17,141 nucleotides of DNA from Baffinella frigidus (GCA_026770585.1 MU646487.1:65923-83063); one strand, 5' to 3'; counted from the first letter of the stretch, positions 1 to 6,972 are shown. The notes: generated by a model from the letters alone, not told the origin. Program-made: numbers and translations.

Positions 1-576
1 ACCCCTAACCCCTAACCCCTAACCCCTAACCCCTGACCCTTAACCCCCAACCCCTGAACCATGAGCCCCAAACCCTAATCCCTCAACCCTCAACCCTCAA
101 CCCTCAACCCTAATCCCTAGACCCTAGACCCCAAACCCTAAACCCTAAAACCCGTTTAGAAACCCTAAACCCTAAAACCTAAATAACACCCTAAACCCCA
201 AACCCTAAACCCTAAACCCTAAACCCTAAACCCTAGTACATAGTACCTAGTACCTGAACCCTAAACCCTAAACCCTAGACTCTAAACCCTAAACCCTAAA
301 CCCTAACCCCTCAACCCTCAACTCTCAACGCTGAACCCTAAAACCTAAACCCTAATCTCTAATCCCTGATCCCTGATCCCTAAACCGTTAAACCCTGAAC
401 CCTAAACCTAAACCCGTGGCCCTACACCCTGAACCCTACACCCTGAACCCTAATCCCTGAACCCTCAACCCTGAATCGTAAACCGTAAACCGTAAACCCT
501 GAATCCTCAACCCTCAACCCTCAACCCTGAACCCTGAACTCTGAACCCTGAACCCTCAACCCTGAACCCTCAACCT

Positions 577-614
<38 letters not shown>

Positions 615-1212
615 ACCCTAACCCCTAACCCCTAAACCCTGAACCCTAAACCCTAAACCCTAAACCCTAAACCTTGTAACCTGAACGAACACCAAACCCT
701 CAACACCCAACCCTTTAGAAACCCTCAACCCTAAACCAGAAACACCCCAGAGAGGGTACATCTCGTCCAGAAAACCCTAAACCCTAAACCCTCAACCCTC
801 AACCCTCAACCCCAAACCCTAAACCCTAAACCCTAAACCCCAAACCCCTAAACCCTAAAACCCTAAACCCTGAACCCTAAATCCTAAACCCCAAACCCCA
901 AACCCTAAACCTTAAATCCCAACCCCCTAAACCCAAACCACTACATGTAAACTCCTCAACCCTCAGCCCTCAACCCTCAACCCTACATCTATACCCTACA
1001 CCCTGAACCCTAAACACTCAACCCTAAACCCTCAACCCTCAACCCCAAACCCCAGACACCAACCCCTAAACCCTAAACCCTAAGCCCTAAACCCTAAACC
1101 CTCAACCCTAAACCCTAAACCATTAAACCCTCAACCCTCAACCCTCAACCCTAAACATGAGCCCTTAACCCTCAACCCTTTACCTTCTACCCTCAACCCT
1201 CAACCCTTAACC

Positions 1213-1279
<67 letters not shown>

Positions 1280-1282
1280 ACC
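1..1282. repeat. Degenerate C-rich telomere-like array (left end)
   Basis: About 1.28 kb of 7-mer repeats run C-rich on the plus strand, as expected at a left chromosome end. The first ~35 bases are CCCCTAA units. After that CCCTAAA, CCCTCAA, CCCTGAA and some CCCTACA variants alternate in blocks. CCCTCAA dominates the inner edge (about 1120-1282). Short non-telomeric interruptions occur, for example at 735-770. CCCTAAA is the complement of the plant/algal TTTAGGG telomere. The heavy degeneration suggests subtelomeric or old telomeric DNA more than an active end. Confidence 0.93.
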
Positions 1283-1318
1283 GTGTCACGAGTACACATC
1301 CGCGACGTGACGCACATG

Positions 1319-1347
1319 CACAGGGGTGACTCGCGAATAAGAGCACC
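1319..1347 (+). repeat. Solo end of a family B' element
   Basis: The sequence CAGGGGTGACTCGCGAATAA followed by GAGCACC matches the left terminal inverted repeat of the hairpin element at 5004-5084 (CAAGGGCTACTCGGGAATAA), with differences. No matching right arm is close by, so this is a single-ended remnant just inside the telomere-like tract. Confidence 0.5.
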
Positions 1348-1373
1348 ATCCGTCTCTGGGGAACCCTGCAGGG

Positions 1374-1479
1374 ATATCCCTCAAGTGACCAACGGGCGAA
1401 TAATCGCCCGTGGAAGCCCTAGGCAGGTCCTAGGGCCCTACGGTAGGGCGTATGAGCCTACTGGTCACTTGAGGGATAT
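1374..1479 (+). mobile_element. Family A MITE-like inverted-repeat element, copy 1
   Basis: The ends are near-perfect inverted repeats: TATCCCTCAAGTGACCA at the left and its complement ending ...CACTTGAGGGATA at the right. The inverted repeat spans 1373-1480 including one extra paired base on each side. Inside lies a small hairpin (1393-1410, stem CGGGCGA/TCGCCCG), then the family core CCTAGGCAGGTCCTAGGGCC and CCCTACGGTAGGG. The outermost TA on each side could be a TA target-site duplication, as in Tc1/mariner-type MITEs. It has no coding capacity. It lies about 90 bp from the telomere-like tract. Confidence 0.85.
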
Positions 1480-1480
1480 C

Positions 1481-1678
1481 CGGGTTAAGATCACCTTTGG
1501 ACGAGCCTCGGTCGGTGGCTGTTTCCTTGAATAAGTACCAGCGGCTTGACTAAACACGATATTTATTCCACCCTCTGGGTTCAAAATTAAGAAGCAGGCC
1601 CCACATCCTTTGAGGGTTGTTAAGTTCTGGGTTCTTGTACATTGTAACCCAGAAATCTTTGCAGGCTCCTACGAACAG
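1481..1678. other. Stretch without a recognised gene
   Basis: No supported coding sequence was found. One short hairpin stands out: CTGGGTT at 1626-1632 pairs with AACCCAG at 1645-1651. The sequence GAGCCTCGGTCGG recurs near 5691, pointing to dispersed repeat material. Confidence 0.5.
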
Positions 1679-1735
1679 ACCTACAGGTGTACCTCACTCA
1701 TAAGAAACGCCCACCCCCCCAGAACAACCACAGGG
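1679..1735 (+). repeat. Degenerate left half of a family B element
   Basis: The sequence ACAGGTGTACCTCACTCATA followed by AGAAACGCCCACC is a mutated left arm of the family B elements found between 4.3 and 6.6 kb. No right arm follows. Instead a family G repeat begins about 14 bp downstream. It is probably a broken old insertion. Confidence 0.65.
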
Positions 1736-1748
1736 CCCTGTAGCCAGT

Positions 1749-1880
1749 CTCTGCCGCGATCCTCTGCACCGGAGGGCCTGAATGTGATCCGAAAGGAAGC
1801 ATGGCTTTCCTGCAGAACCAGTTCCGGTGTCCGCTTATGTTGGGACCTCGAAGAACCTAAAGGACCTAAAGGACCTAAAG
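1749..1880 (-). repeat. Family G dispersed repeat, copy 1 (minus)
   Basis: Read on the minus strand this matches the repeats at 6225-6340, 6441-6494 and 16531-16653. They share CTTTAGGTTCTTCGAG, a CCCAACATARGCGGACACCG block, GGAACTGGTTCTGCAG, a CATGCTTCCTTTCGGA block and CGGTGCAGAGGATCGCGGCA. At its inner edge the 9-mer CCTAAAGGA is tandemly repeated about three times (1857-1880). More than one frame is open across the copies, so I read it as a non-coding dispersed repeat; a SINE-like element cannot be excluded. No clear pol III promoter boxes are visible. Confidence 0.7.
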
Positions 1881-2399
1881 GCATAGGCCTACTGTAATCA
1901 TCGGAGGTCAAGGTCTGCATCCAGTTGGAGCCAGGACTTCTCCCTTCAGACTTGTTGCACTCTTGAGGAGAAGTAACCTCACTCACAACACGTGGCGAGA
2001 CTGTCGGAATAAATGAAGGGAGCACGGCCCAGGCCTGTGGGCCTTTGAGGCCTGGGCCTTTCGGAGAGCCTTTGGGTCCCCGGAACATAGAAGCACAAGC
2101 AGCGACTTGGCCCTTGACGGAGCGAGAAGCGAGGCGTGCGTGCCAACTGTTGAACCCTCCGTAGGTTGCATGCGTAGACTTGATGCAATGTGAAACTCGC
2201 ACGAGTGAGGCACTCTTCATGGCAAGAATCTGCTCACCTTCCGACACGCCACGCCGCACAGCTGTACCATGTACATATGTAACACAGCAGCGAAAAGAGA
2301 GGAGCGGGACACGCGGCGCGTTGAGTTCGGTTGGCGATACTTTATTGCGCAGCCGTGTGTGTGGTGGATAGCGCTACGATCGAGATCACAGCTCTGCCC
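1881..2399. other. Stretch without a recognised gene
   Basis: No gene is supported here. The only clear structure is an 11-bp inverted repeat, GGCCCAGGCCT (2026-2036) and AGGCCTGGGCC (2048-2058). Open frames on the minus strand cross the family G repeat and lack family resemblance, so I treat them as chance frames. Confidence 0.5.
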
Positions 2400-2626
2400 A
2401 ACCCCCCGGGCATAGACACGGTTCGATGACGACGTTTTGACGTTGTGACGAAGCCATGTCCAGGCGGTGGTGGTTCGCTTAGAACCACTCACCGAAGTAG
2501 AGCGGGCGCTGCTCGTGGTGGAGGTACTCCATGCGCCACATCCAGAGGCCGGTGGTCTGCTGCTTGGTCTGGGAGAACATTATATCTGCCAAAGGGGGGA
2601 GCCTCGTCAGCTGCCATGTCACCGTC
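2400..2626 (-). repeat. Inverted duplicate copy 1 of an exon and its flanks
   Basis: This segment, read on the minus strand, matches the segment at about 3705-3911 on the plus strand. The coding part is identical and about 25 bases after the stop codon differ by one base. Beyond that the copies drift and show small gaps but remain alignable to a shared CTCGGGGGG-like end. Upstream of the ATG, both copies keep GCTGACGA and a T-rich run ending in GCAG. The pair forms a spaced inverted repeat about 1.1 kb apart. Confidence 0.75.
2479..2580 (-). pseudogene. Isolated exon fragment of an unrecognised gene, copy 1
   Basis: Thirty-three codons and a stop, starting MFSQTKQQTTGLWMWRMEYL. All 29 codons before the GGT end in G or C, which is strong evidence of a real coding frame from a GC3-rich gene. 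A splice-acceptor-like TTTGGCAG lies six bases upstream of the ATG. A consensus splice donor, G|GTGAGT, lies in codon 30, so the last codons and the stop are probably intronic. The short peptide is rich in Trp, Tyr, His and Gln and I do not recognise its family. No good continuation exon is visible on this strand, so the copy looks like an orphan fragment. Coding identity with diverged flanks suggests recent gene conversion or purifying selection. Confidence 0.55.
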
Positions 2627-3741
2627 CGTTCGAGAGGTCCTGACCAACGCCCTCTCCCACAAACTCGCTGGCACCGTCCGCGCCACTGACACCCTCGCAG
2701 TCGCGCAAAGGCAGACCGGCAGCCAGCCCGGCAGCCAGCCCGGCAGCCAGGCTGCACACCGAAGAGACACCTCTAGCGTCCTCTGGAGCCAACAGCCAAG
2801 TGCTGCGACCTGGGTCCCGCACTCTACCGACCAAACCCCTGCGCGAGGGCTGGCGCCGGCGCCCTGCCGCTCCAGATGGCACCCTACAGCCCACCGCTGC
2901 CCAACCCTAGGCACCCCAAACAGCGGCGAACCCCCTCGCAGCATCGAGGGATCTTTCGCCCAGCAATCCAGCGAGCAGAGGCGCAGCGGCGCGCGCCCGC
3001 GCGCAACCAGCGGCGCAAACCGCACCCGCACCCTCTCCCCCGTCGATCACGCGCCAAGGAACGTTCACGAGCCCCCGCGGGGGGCGGAGCACAGGCGGGG
3101 GAAGGGGGCGTGGCATTCACCTGGATTCTTTCGATGAGAAGTCTTCCGAAATGACCCTTCGCTTTCAGTCCTCGCTTCGCGGTGCACATCGTGTCCATAT
3201 CTACACCCCATTTGTACCCTACATTGCCCGATATTGACCCCTTTCAGTACAAAACGATAGGGGCGAAAAGACTGTTTTGTAATTGGAGCCGTTGGATTCA
3301 GGATTAGTCAACCGGCCGAGTTGAGTAAAGCTTTCGCCTCTTCAGCGAATCTTCATCTCATCAAGGTTCGATGCCCCCCGCCCTTCTCGCGCGCCCCCCC
3401 GCCCCCCCCGCCGCCCTTTCCCAGTGTTTGCTTGTCGCGCTGGGGGCGCGAGGTGGCGGAGCGGCGGTTTGTGCGGTCGGGCGCGGGCGGGCGGGCCCCG
3501 CCGCGCGGGTGGTTGTGAAAGTTGGGTCGGGGTCGGAGCACCCTCTTCAGTTGGCTTTGTGAGCGGGGCAGGGGATGCTCGGGGGGGCAGCGCGAGGGTG
3601 CTAGCTGGGGTTGGGAGAGGTGGAGGCAGTGCGGTGAGCGTGCTCGGCGCGGCAGCCGCGGTGCGGCGGTGCGCAGTTGTGTGATCAGCATTCGTGCGCA
3701 ATGAGAAGTTGCTGACGAAACGCTCTTGTGTCTTTGTGCAG
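2583..3741. other. GC-rich spacer between the inverted exon copies
   Basis: The sequence is GC-rich with large chance open frames on both strands, arginine/proline/alanine-rich and overlapping one another. I do not accept them as genes. It contains three tandem GGCAGCCAGCC units (2719-2750) and C- and G-rich runs at 3372-3420 and 3470-3520. The part just before 3742 would be the intron preceding the plus-strand exon if the AG at 3740-3741 is a real acceptor. Around 3190-3330 the sequence becomes AT-richer; a promoter there is possible but not demonstrable. Confidence 0.4.
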
Positions 3742-3742
3742 A

Positions 3743-3844
3743 ATGTTCTCCCAGACCAAGCAGCAGACCACCGGCCTCTGGATGTGGCGCATGGAGTACC
3801 TCCACCACGAGCAGCGCCCGCTCTACTTCGGTGAGTGGTTCTAA
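3743..3844 (+). CDS. Exon of an unrecognised gene, copy 2
   Basis: This segment is identical to the one at 2479-2580 but on the plus strand. It is preceded directly by TCTTTGTGCAG, a good splice acceptor, and the ATG lies one base further on. Codon 30 spans a consensus donor, so the exon proper would be 3742-3830, phase 1. If read unspliced it ends at TAA 3842-3844, and an AATAAA at 3966-3971 could serve as a poly(A) signal. The third codon position is G or C in all 29 codons before the donor. Function is unknown; Trp/Tyr/His content is high and no signal peptide or clear membrane segment is seen. It may be one exon of a larger gene elsewhere, copied here. Confidence 0.5.
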   Translation: MFSQTKQQTTGLWMWRMEYLHHEQRPLYFGEWF

Positions 3845-4243
3845 GCGAACCACCACCGCCTAGACATGGCTTCTTCAACGTCGTCTTCGACCTATGTCTA
3901 CGCTCGGGGGGATGTGGGTAGCGCCGAGGCTCACGAGTCTCCGCGTCCCGCATGATCGAATGTGCAATAAAGCTCGCCATCCGAAGCAACTCCGGTCTTG
4001 GGTCACCTCTGTGTTGTGTTTGTCTGGCCACGATCGGTCCCTGCAGTCGTCTCCTCGCGAAACGCCACTTGGCTTGCACCACGCATCGGCCTGCACGCTG
4101 TCTGCCTTCCGCTGCGAAACATTGCAACGACCCGTGTGCCGGTAGCCTCCGAAGATGCGAGGTACAACGCTGAGTACGCCACGGTCGGGTCGGGGGTTCA
4201 TCAAGTGGCGAGCGGATCGTTCATGACCCACGAAGGGTCGTAG
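3743..4243 (+). CDS. Possible two-exon gene model (tentative)
   Basis: Joining 3743-3830 to 4047-4243 by a GT/AG intron (GTGAGT at 3831, CCCTGCAG ending at 4046, 216 bp) keeps the frame and gives a protein of 94 residues ending at TAG 4241-4243. Exon 2 contains the stretch SEDARYNAEYATVG, which looks protein-like. Against the model, exon 2 codons show no GC3 bias (many end in A or T), unlike exon 1. Also, the paralogous copy at 2400-2580 does not carry exon 2. I give it as a hypothesis only; RNA evidence would decide it. Confidence 0.22.
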
Positions 4244-4282
4244 GCGAAGGGTCGTAGGCACCTGGGTATTGACCTGCCCAGG
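4229..4282 (+). repeat. Short tandem duplication and hairpin
   Basis: A 14-mer, CGAAGGGTCGTAGG, occurs twice in tandem (about 4231-4258). It is followed directly by a hairpin with a CCTGGG/CCCAGG stem (4261-4282). The hairpin marks the start of the element-rich zone. Confidence 0.55.
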
Positions 4283-4324
4283 AGCGTACGAGGCTTCTCC
4301 CGCTTCACGCGAGATGGGAACATG

Positions 4325-4347
4325 TACAGGGGTACCTCGCTCATAAG
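4325..4347 (+). repeat. Solo left end of a family B element
   Basis: TACAGGGGTACCTCGCTCAT followed by AAG matches the left arm of family B. It sits about 15 bp before another family B element (4364-4484), so it is probably a truncated tandem copy. Confidence 0.7.
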
Positions 4348-4363
4348 GAGCCGCCCCCCCCTC

Positions 4364-4484
4364 CAGGGGTACCTGGCTCATAAGAAAGCACCCCCCCCCA
4401 AGGACCCCCATAGGGCTCTAGCTAGGCATAGGACTACTGTAGGGTCCTAGGAGGAGGCACTTTCTTATGAGCGAGGTACCCCTG
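4364..4484. mobile_element. Family B MITE-like element, copy 1
   Basis: The arms start CAGGGGTACCTGGCTCATAA and close with TTATGAGCGAGGTACCCCTG. Pairing continues through a C-rich run opposite a GGAGG run. The interior has CTAGGCATAGG and CTACTGTAGGGTCCTAGG. A TA follows the right end. There is no coding capacity. Confidence 0.85.
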
Positions 4485-4486
4485 TA

Positions 4487-4673
4487 GGACCCTACAGTAG
4501 GCTCATCTATGGGCCTACTGTGGTCCTAGGGGGGGTGCAGGACTCCTTACGCGTGAGTTTCTATGCGTGAGGTATCTGTAGGCCCGCCTCAGGACAGACT
4601 CCTAGGTATTGGCCTACAGTACAGTACATGTACATGATGCAGGGAGCGTGTTCTTAAGTTCGAGGTACCCCTG
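4487..4673. repeat. Decayed family B material
   Basis: Fragments of the family B core (GGACCCTACAGTAGG, GGCCTACTGTGGTCCTAG with a G run) are followed by a mutated terminal arm near 4546-4582. A better right arm, TTCTTAAGTTCGAGGTACCC, begins at 4651 and abuts the next element. These are remnants of at least two older insertions. Confidence 0.6.
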
Positions 4674-4806
4674 TACAGGGGCACCTCGCTCATACGACCG
4701 AGGCGCACACCTCCCCCCAGGACCCTACTGTAGGCCTTTGCGTAGGCCCTCATGGTCGTCCTAGCTAGGGGGGGGGGCGCTTTCTCATGAGCGAGGTACC
4801 CCTGTA
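4674..4806. mobile_element. Family B MITE-like element, copy 2
   Basis: It begins TACAGGGGCACCTCGCTCAT and ends ATGAGCGAGGTACCCCTGTA. The stem is extended by a C-rich run opposite an eight-plus G run. The core contains CCAGGACCCTACTGTAGGCC. Each end carries TA. It abuts a right-arm remnant on the left and lies 3 bp from copy 3 on the right. Confidence 0.85.
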
Positions 4807-4809
4807 CCG

Positions 4810-4937
4810 TACAGGGGTACCTCGCTCATAAGAAACGCCCACCCTCCTAGCTAGGACCACTGTAGGGCCCTAGGCATAGGCCTACTGTAGGGTCCTACTA
4901 GGGGGGTGCGGTTTCTTATGAGCGAGGTACCCCTGTA
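4810..4937. mobile_element. Family B MITE-like element, copy 3
   Basis: This is one of the cleanest copies. TACAGGGGTACCTCGCTCAT at the left pairs with ATGAGCGAGGTACCCCTGTA at the right. The stem continues through AAGAAACGC(C/A)CACC against the matching right strand with few mismatches. The core contains AGGACC, GGGCCCTAGGCATAGGCC and CTACTGTAGGGTCCTA. TA lies at both ends. Confidence 0.88.
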
Positions 4938-5003
4938 GGGCCGCGCTCGCCGTTCTGTACCAGGGGTTTACCCCAACCCCCAACCCCCAAGCTTCAAACC
5001 CTG

Positions 5004-5084
5004 TACAAGGGCTACTCGGGAATAAGAACCCTAGGAGCATAGGACCGCCCTAGGGGCGGTTCTTATTCCCGAGTAGCCCTTGTA
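5004..5084. mobile_element. Family B' short hairpin element
   Basis: The arms TACAAGGGCTACTCGGGAAT(AAGAACC) and (GGTTCTT)ATTCCCGAGTAGCCCTTGTA pair perfectly over about 27 bp. The arm sequence is clearly related to family B (CAGGGGTACCTCGCTCATAA) but substituted at many positions on both sides together. The inner segment holds CTAGGAGCATAGGACCGCCC. TA is present at both ends. A second, mutated right arm (TTCTTATTCGCGAGTAACCC) follows at 5151-5172, so the locus is compound. Confidence 0.82.
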
Positions 5085-5119
5085 CGCACCGCCCCTAGGG
5101 CGGTCCTATGCTCCTAGGG
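5029..5119. repeat. Second, overlapping inverted repeat
   Basis: The ~31 bp at 5029-5060 (CCCTAGGAGCATAGGACCGC then CCTAGGGGCGGT) reappear in reverse complement at 5088-5119. Thus the right half of the B' element is enclosed by a second inverted repeat. The DNA can fold in two mutually exclusive ways, or the pattern records an inverted duplication. Confidence 0.7.
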
Positions 5120-5176
5120 ATAGCCTACCGTAGGACCCTAGGGCGGTGCGTGTTCTTATTCGCGAGTAACCCCGGT

Positions 5177-5282
5177 ATGACCCCTTAAGTGGCCAGACAG
5201 TCAAATTTGACTGCCAAGAGGTTCTAGGCAGGTCCTAGGGTCCTACGGTAGGGCGTATGAGCCTACTGGCCACTTGAGAGAT
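5177..5282 (+). mobile_element. Family A element, copy 2
   Basis: The ends pair as CTTAAGTGGCCA and TGGCCACTTGAG, with a small insertion near the left tip (TATGACCCCTTAAG). The subterminal palindrome CAGTCAAATTTGACTG (5198-5213) is perfect but unlike that of copy 1. The core CTAGGCAGGTCCTAGGG, CCTACGGTAGG and GCGTATGAGCCTACT matches copy 1. Confidence 0.82.
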
Positions 5283-5365
5283 ACTGCGCGCCGTTCTCTG
5301 CGTCCCCTCGTCCGCGTCACCTCCAATGGTTTATTCTAAAGCTGTACATAATATGAACACGTCAA

Positions 5366-5486
5366 TACAGGGGTACCTCGATTACAAGAAAACGCCTCCC
5401 CCTAGGACCCTACAGTAGGCCTATGCCTAGGGCCCTATGGTCGTCCTAGGGGGGTGACGTTTTCTTGTAATCGAGGTACCCCTGTA
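5366..5486. mobile_element. Family B MITE-like element, copy 4 (arm variant)
   Basis: It starts TACAGGGGTACCTCGATTAC and ends GTAATCGAGGTACCCCTGTA. Where other copies have CTCATAAGAAA this one has ATTACAAGAAAACG, and the right arm carries the exact complementary change. The core contains CTAGGACCCTACAGTAGGCC and GGTCGTCCTAGGGGGG. TA lies at both ends. The right end overlaps the extended stem of the next foldback. Confidence 0.88.
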
Positions 5487-5488
5487 GG

Positions 5489-5640
5489 GTAACGGCCTGA
5501 AAATGGGGTAGTTAGGCCTACGGCATTGCCTAGGACCTCCTACCGTAGGCCGAGACTTTTTGGTTCTAGGATCCCTCGGCCTACGGTAGGAGGTCCTAGG
5601 CAATGCCGTATGCCTAACTACCCCATTTTCAGGCCGTTAG
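5489..5640. mobile_element. Family C foldback with 65-bp arms
   Basis: Left arm 5490-5554 and right arm 5575-5639 are reverse complements with a single mismatch (the left arm has CCTACGG where the right arm reads CATACGG). The loop is 20 bases. The arm holds TAACGGCCTGAAAATGGGGT, GGCATTGCCTAGGACCTCC and CCTACCGTAGG, so it carries the same core motif as families A and B. The outermost bases are again TA. It is probably a young element because the arms have barely diverged. Confidence 0.93.
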
Positions 5641-5644
5641 CCTA

Positions 5645-5861
5645 TGAACGTGGCAGGGTTGAACCCTGGCGTTGAAGCTGCACAGAGTGTGAGCCTCGGT
5701 CGGACAGGTGACGAGCCTCGAGGACCGAGGATAGGATGAGCCCGCCTCGGGATGACGTTGGAGCCATTGCTCTCTTTATTAGTAGTGTAGCCTTTATTAG
5801 GCCTTCACGCTGCACAGAGCTCCGCCCTCGCGCAGAGGACAGGAGGCGCGTGTGAGGACTG
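5645..5861. other. Interval between elements
   Basis: No gene was seen. It contains GAGCCTCG/CGAGG repeats, the family H motif GCCCGCCTCGGGAT (5740-5753) and two copies of GCTGCACAGAG (about 5677 and 5810), marking it as older repeat debris. Confidence 0.5.
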
Positions 5862-5921
5862 CAGGGGTACCTCGCTCATACGATACCACCCTCCTCCCCA
5901 GGACCCCCGCAGGGCCCTAGG
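5862..5921 (+). repeat. Left half of a family B element
   Basis: CAGGGGTACCTCGCTCATAC followed by a C-rich tract, CCCCAGGACCC and GGGCCCTAGGAG is the left half of a family B copy. It is cut by, or tandem with, the complete copy that starts at 5934. Confidence 0.7.
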
Positions 5922-5933
5922 AGTACAGGGGTA

Positions 5934-6044
5934 CCTCGCTCATAAGAAACCGACCCCCCCTAGGACCCTACAGTAGGCCCATGCCTATGGCACTACGGTG
6001 GTCCTAGGGGGGGGGCGGTTTCTCATGAGCGAGGTACCCCTGTA
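5934..6044. mobile_element. Family B MITE-like element, copy 5
   Basis: TACAGGGGTACCTCGCTCAT at the left and ATGAGCGAGGTACCCCTGTA at the right form the arms. The stem is extended by AAGAAACCG and the C run against the G run plus CGGTTTC. The core has CTAGGACCCTACAGTAGGCC and GGTCCTAGG. TA lies at both ends. It is 7 bp from the next family A copy. Confidence 0.87.
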
Positions 6045-6051
6045 GGCCTAG

Positions 6052-6155
6052 TATCCCTTAAGTGACCATAGGGTGGATATTCACCCTAACTCGCCCTAGG
6101 CAGGTCCTAGGGCCCTACCGTAGGGCGTATGAGCCTACTGGTCACTTAAGGGATA
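6052..6155 (+). mobile_element. Family A element, copy 3
   Basis: It is 104 bp with 17-bp perfect ends (TATCCCTTAAGTGACCA and its complement). The internal palindrome is GGGTGGATATTCACCC (6071-6086, one G/T mismatch). The core CCTAGGCAGGTCCTAGGGCC, CCCTACCGTAGGG and GCGTATGAGCCTACT follows. It matches copies 4 and 5 in length. Confidence 0.9.
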
Positions 6156-6173
6156 GCTCCGCCCTTGTGCGGA

Positions 6174-6413
6174 GGCGCTTGGGAGGACTCGCCAGGGATC
6201 GGCCCGCCTCGGGAAATCTCCTGGGTCCTTAAGGTTCTTCGAGCTCCCAACATAGGCGGACACCGGAACTGGTTCTGCAGAAAAGCCATGCTTCCTTTCG
6301 GAGCACATTCAGGCCCCCCGGTGCAGAGGATCGCGGCAGAACCGGCTTGGGTCAAGAGCTCTCCCGAGGCGGGCCTATCCGAGGCTAGTCCTCACAGGAG
6401 CTCTACAGGCGCC
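6174..6413. mobile_element. Family H inverted-repeat unit carrying a family G repeat
   Basis: Left (6174-6213) and right (6362-6413) imperfect arms share GGCGCYTG, GAGGACT and the best-conserved inner part, GGCCCGCCTCGGGA versus TCCCGAGGCGGGCC. Inside is a full family G repeat. The arm motif GCCCGCCTCGGGA also occurs at 5740 and about 9738, so it is a dispersed family. No reading frame across it is convincing. Confidence 0.6.
6225..6340 (+). repeat. Family G dispersed repeat, copy 2
   Basis: This is the plus-strand copy with GGTTCTTCGAGCTCCCAACA, TAGGCGGACACCGGAACTGG, TTCTGCAGAAAAGCCATGCT and CGGTGCAGAGGATCGCGGCA. It is about 85-90% alike by eye to the minus-strand copy at 1749-1880, including the CATGCTTCCTTTCGGA block. 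It sits inside family H arms. Confidence 0.75.
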
Positions 6414-6440
6414 TAGACCCCCCCGCGTGTCCTTAATTTA

Positions 6441-6494
6441 GGTCCTTTAGGTTCTTCGAGCTCCCAACATAGGCGGACACCGGAACTGGTTCTG
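6441..6494 (+). repeat. Family G dispersed repeat, truncated copy 3
   Basis: The repeat runs from GGTCCTTTAGGTTCTTCGAG to GAACTGGTTCTG and then stops. Seven bases later a family B element starts. The remainder of the repeat is not found beyond that element, so the copy is truncated, not merely interrupted. Confidence 0.7.
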
Positions 6495-6501
6495 TATCGA
6501 G

Positions 6502-6629
6502 TACAGGGGTACCTTGCTCACAAGAAACTGCCCCCCCCCCTCGAACCACCGTACATGTAGGACCCTAGGCATAGGCCTACTGTAGGGTCCTAGGGGGTGG
6601 CGGCTTCTTATGAGCGAGGTACCCCTGTA
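6502..6629. mobile_element. Family B MITE-like element, copy 6
   Basis: The ends are TACAGGGGTACCTTGCTCAC and ATGAGCGAGGTACCCCTGTA, so the left arm has acquired unpaired changes. Ten or more C bases lie opposite a GGGGGTGGCGG run. The core has GACCCTAGGCATAGGCC and CTACTGTAGGGTCCTAGG. TA lies at both ends. This is the most decayed of the complete copies. Confidence 0.82.
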
Positions 6630-6718
6630 ACCCCTCCACGCGGAACACTACGAAGAACCGTGATTAAGTTAATTATTGGATCCGTGCCCAAGAAACACGC
6701 CACAAGTCAGCAATTTTT

Positions 6719-6752
6719 CACGTCCCTTCCTGGATTTCCGGGGAGGGACGTG
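6719..6752. repeat. Short hairpin
   Basis: CACGTCCCT (6719-6727) and AGGGACGTG (6744-6752) pair perfectly around a 16-base loop. The surrounding 150 bases hold no gene. Confidence 0.6.
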
Positions 6753-6784
6753 CCCCGTACATGTAGCCTACCGAGTGGGAAGTC

Positions 6785-6888
6785 TATCCCTTAAGTGGCG
6801 GACGGGCGATTAATCACCCTAACTCGCCCTAGGCAGGTCCTAGGGCCCTACCGTAGGGCGTATGAGCCTACTCGCCACTTAAGGGATA
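6785..6888 (+). mobile_element. Family A element, copy 4
   Basis: It is 104 bp. The ends TATCCCTTAAGTGGCG and CGCCACTTAAGGGATA differ from copy 3 at two positions, and both changes are matched on the opposite arm. The internal palindrome is GGGCGATTAATCACCC (6804-6819). The core is as in the other copies. Confidence 0.9.
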
Positions 6889-6972
6889 CCTGGGATGGTG
6901 TGTACACAGGAGGCTAGGACAAGATCCCCCCTGCTTGGTCTTGGCCTTCTTGGTCTTGCAGGGCGACGGACG

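Noticed and set aside
1681-2259. 192-codon minus-strand frame
   Set aside because: It crosses a broken family B arm and a family G repeat. Other family G copies do not preserve the frame.
2445-3137. 230-codon plus-strand frame and overlapping minus-strand frames in the GC-rich spacer
   Set aside because: Frames on both strands overlap, composition is low-complexity Arg/Pro/Ala, and the plus frame reads antisense through the well-supported exon at 2479-2580.
3342-4127. 261-codon minus-strand frame
   Set aside because: It runs antisense to the GC3-biased exon at 3743-3844 and gives Pro/Arg-rich low-complexity sequence. It is best explained as a shadow of GC-rich DNA.
6052-6155. tRNA gene (cloverleaf-like 104-bp unit)
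   Set aside because: The outer stem is 17 bp, there are no A/B box promoters, no anticodon-loop pattern and no CCA logic. The repeated TIR structure fits a mobile element better.
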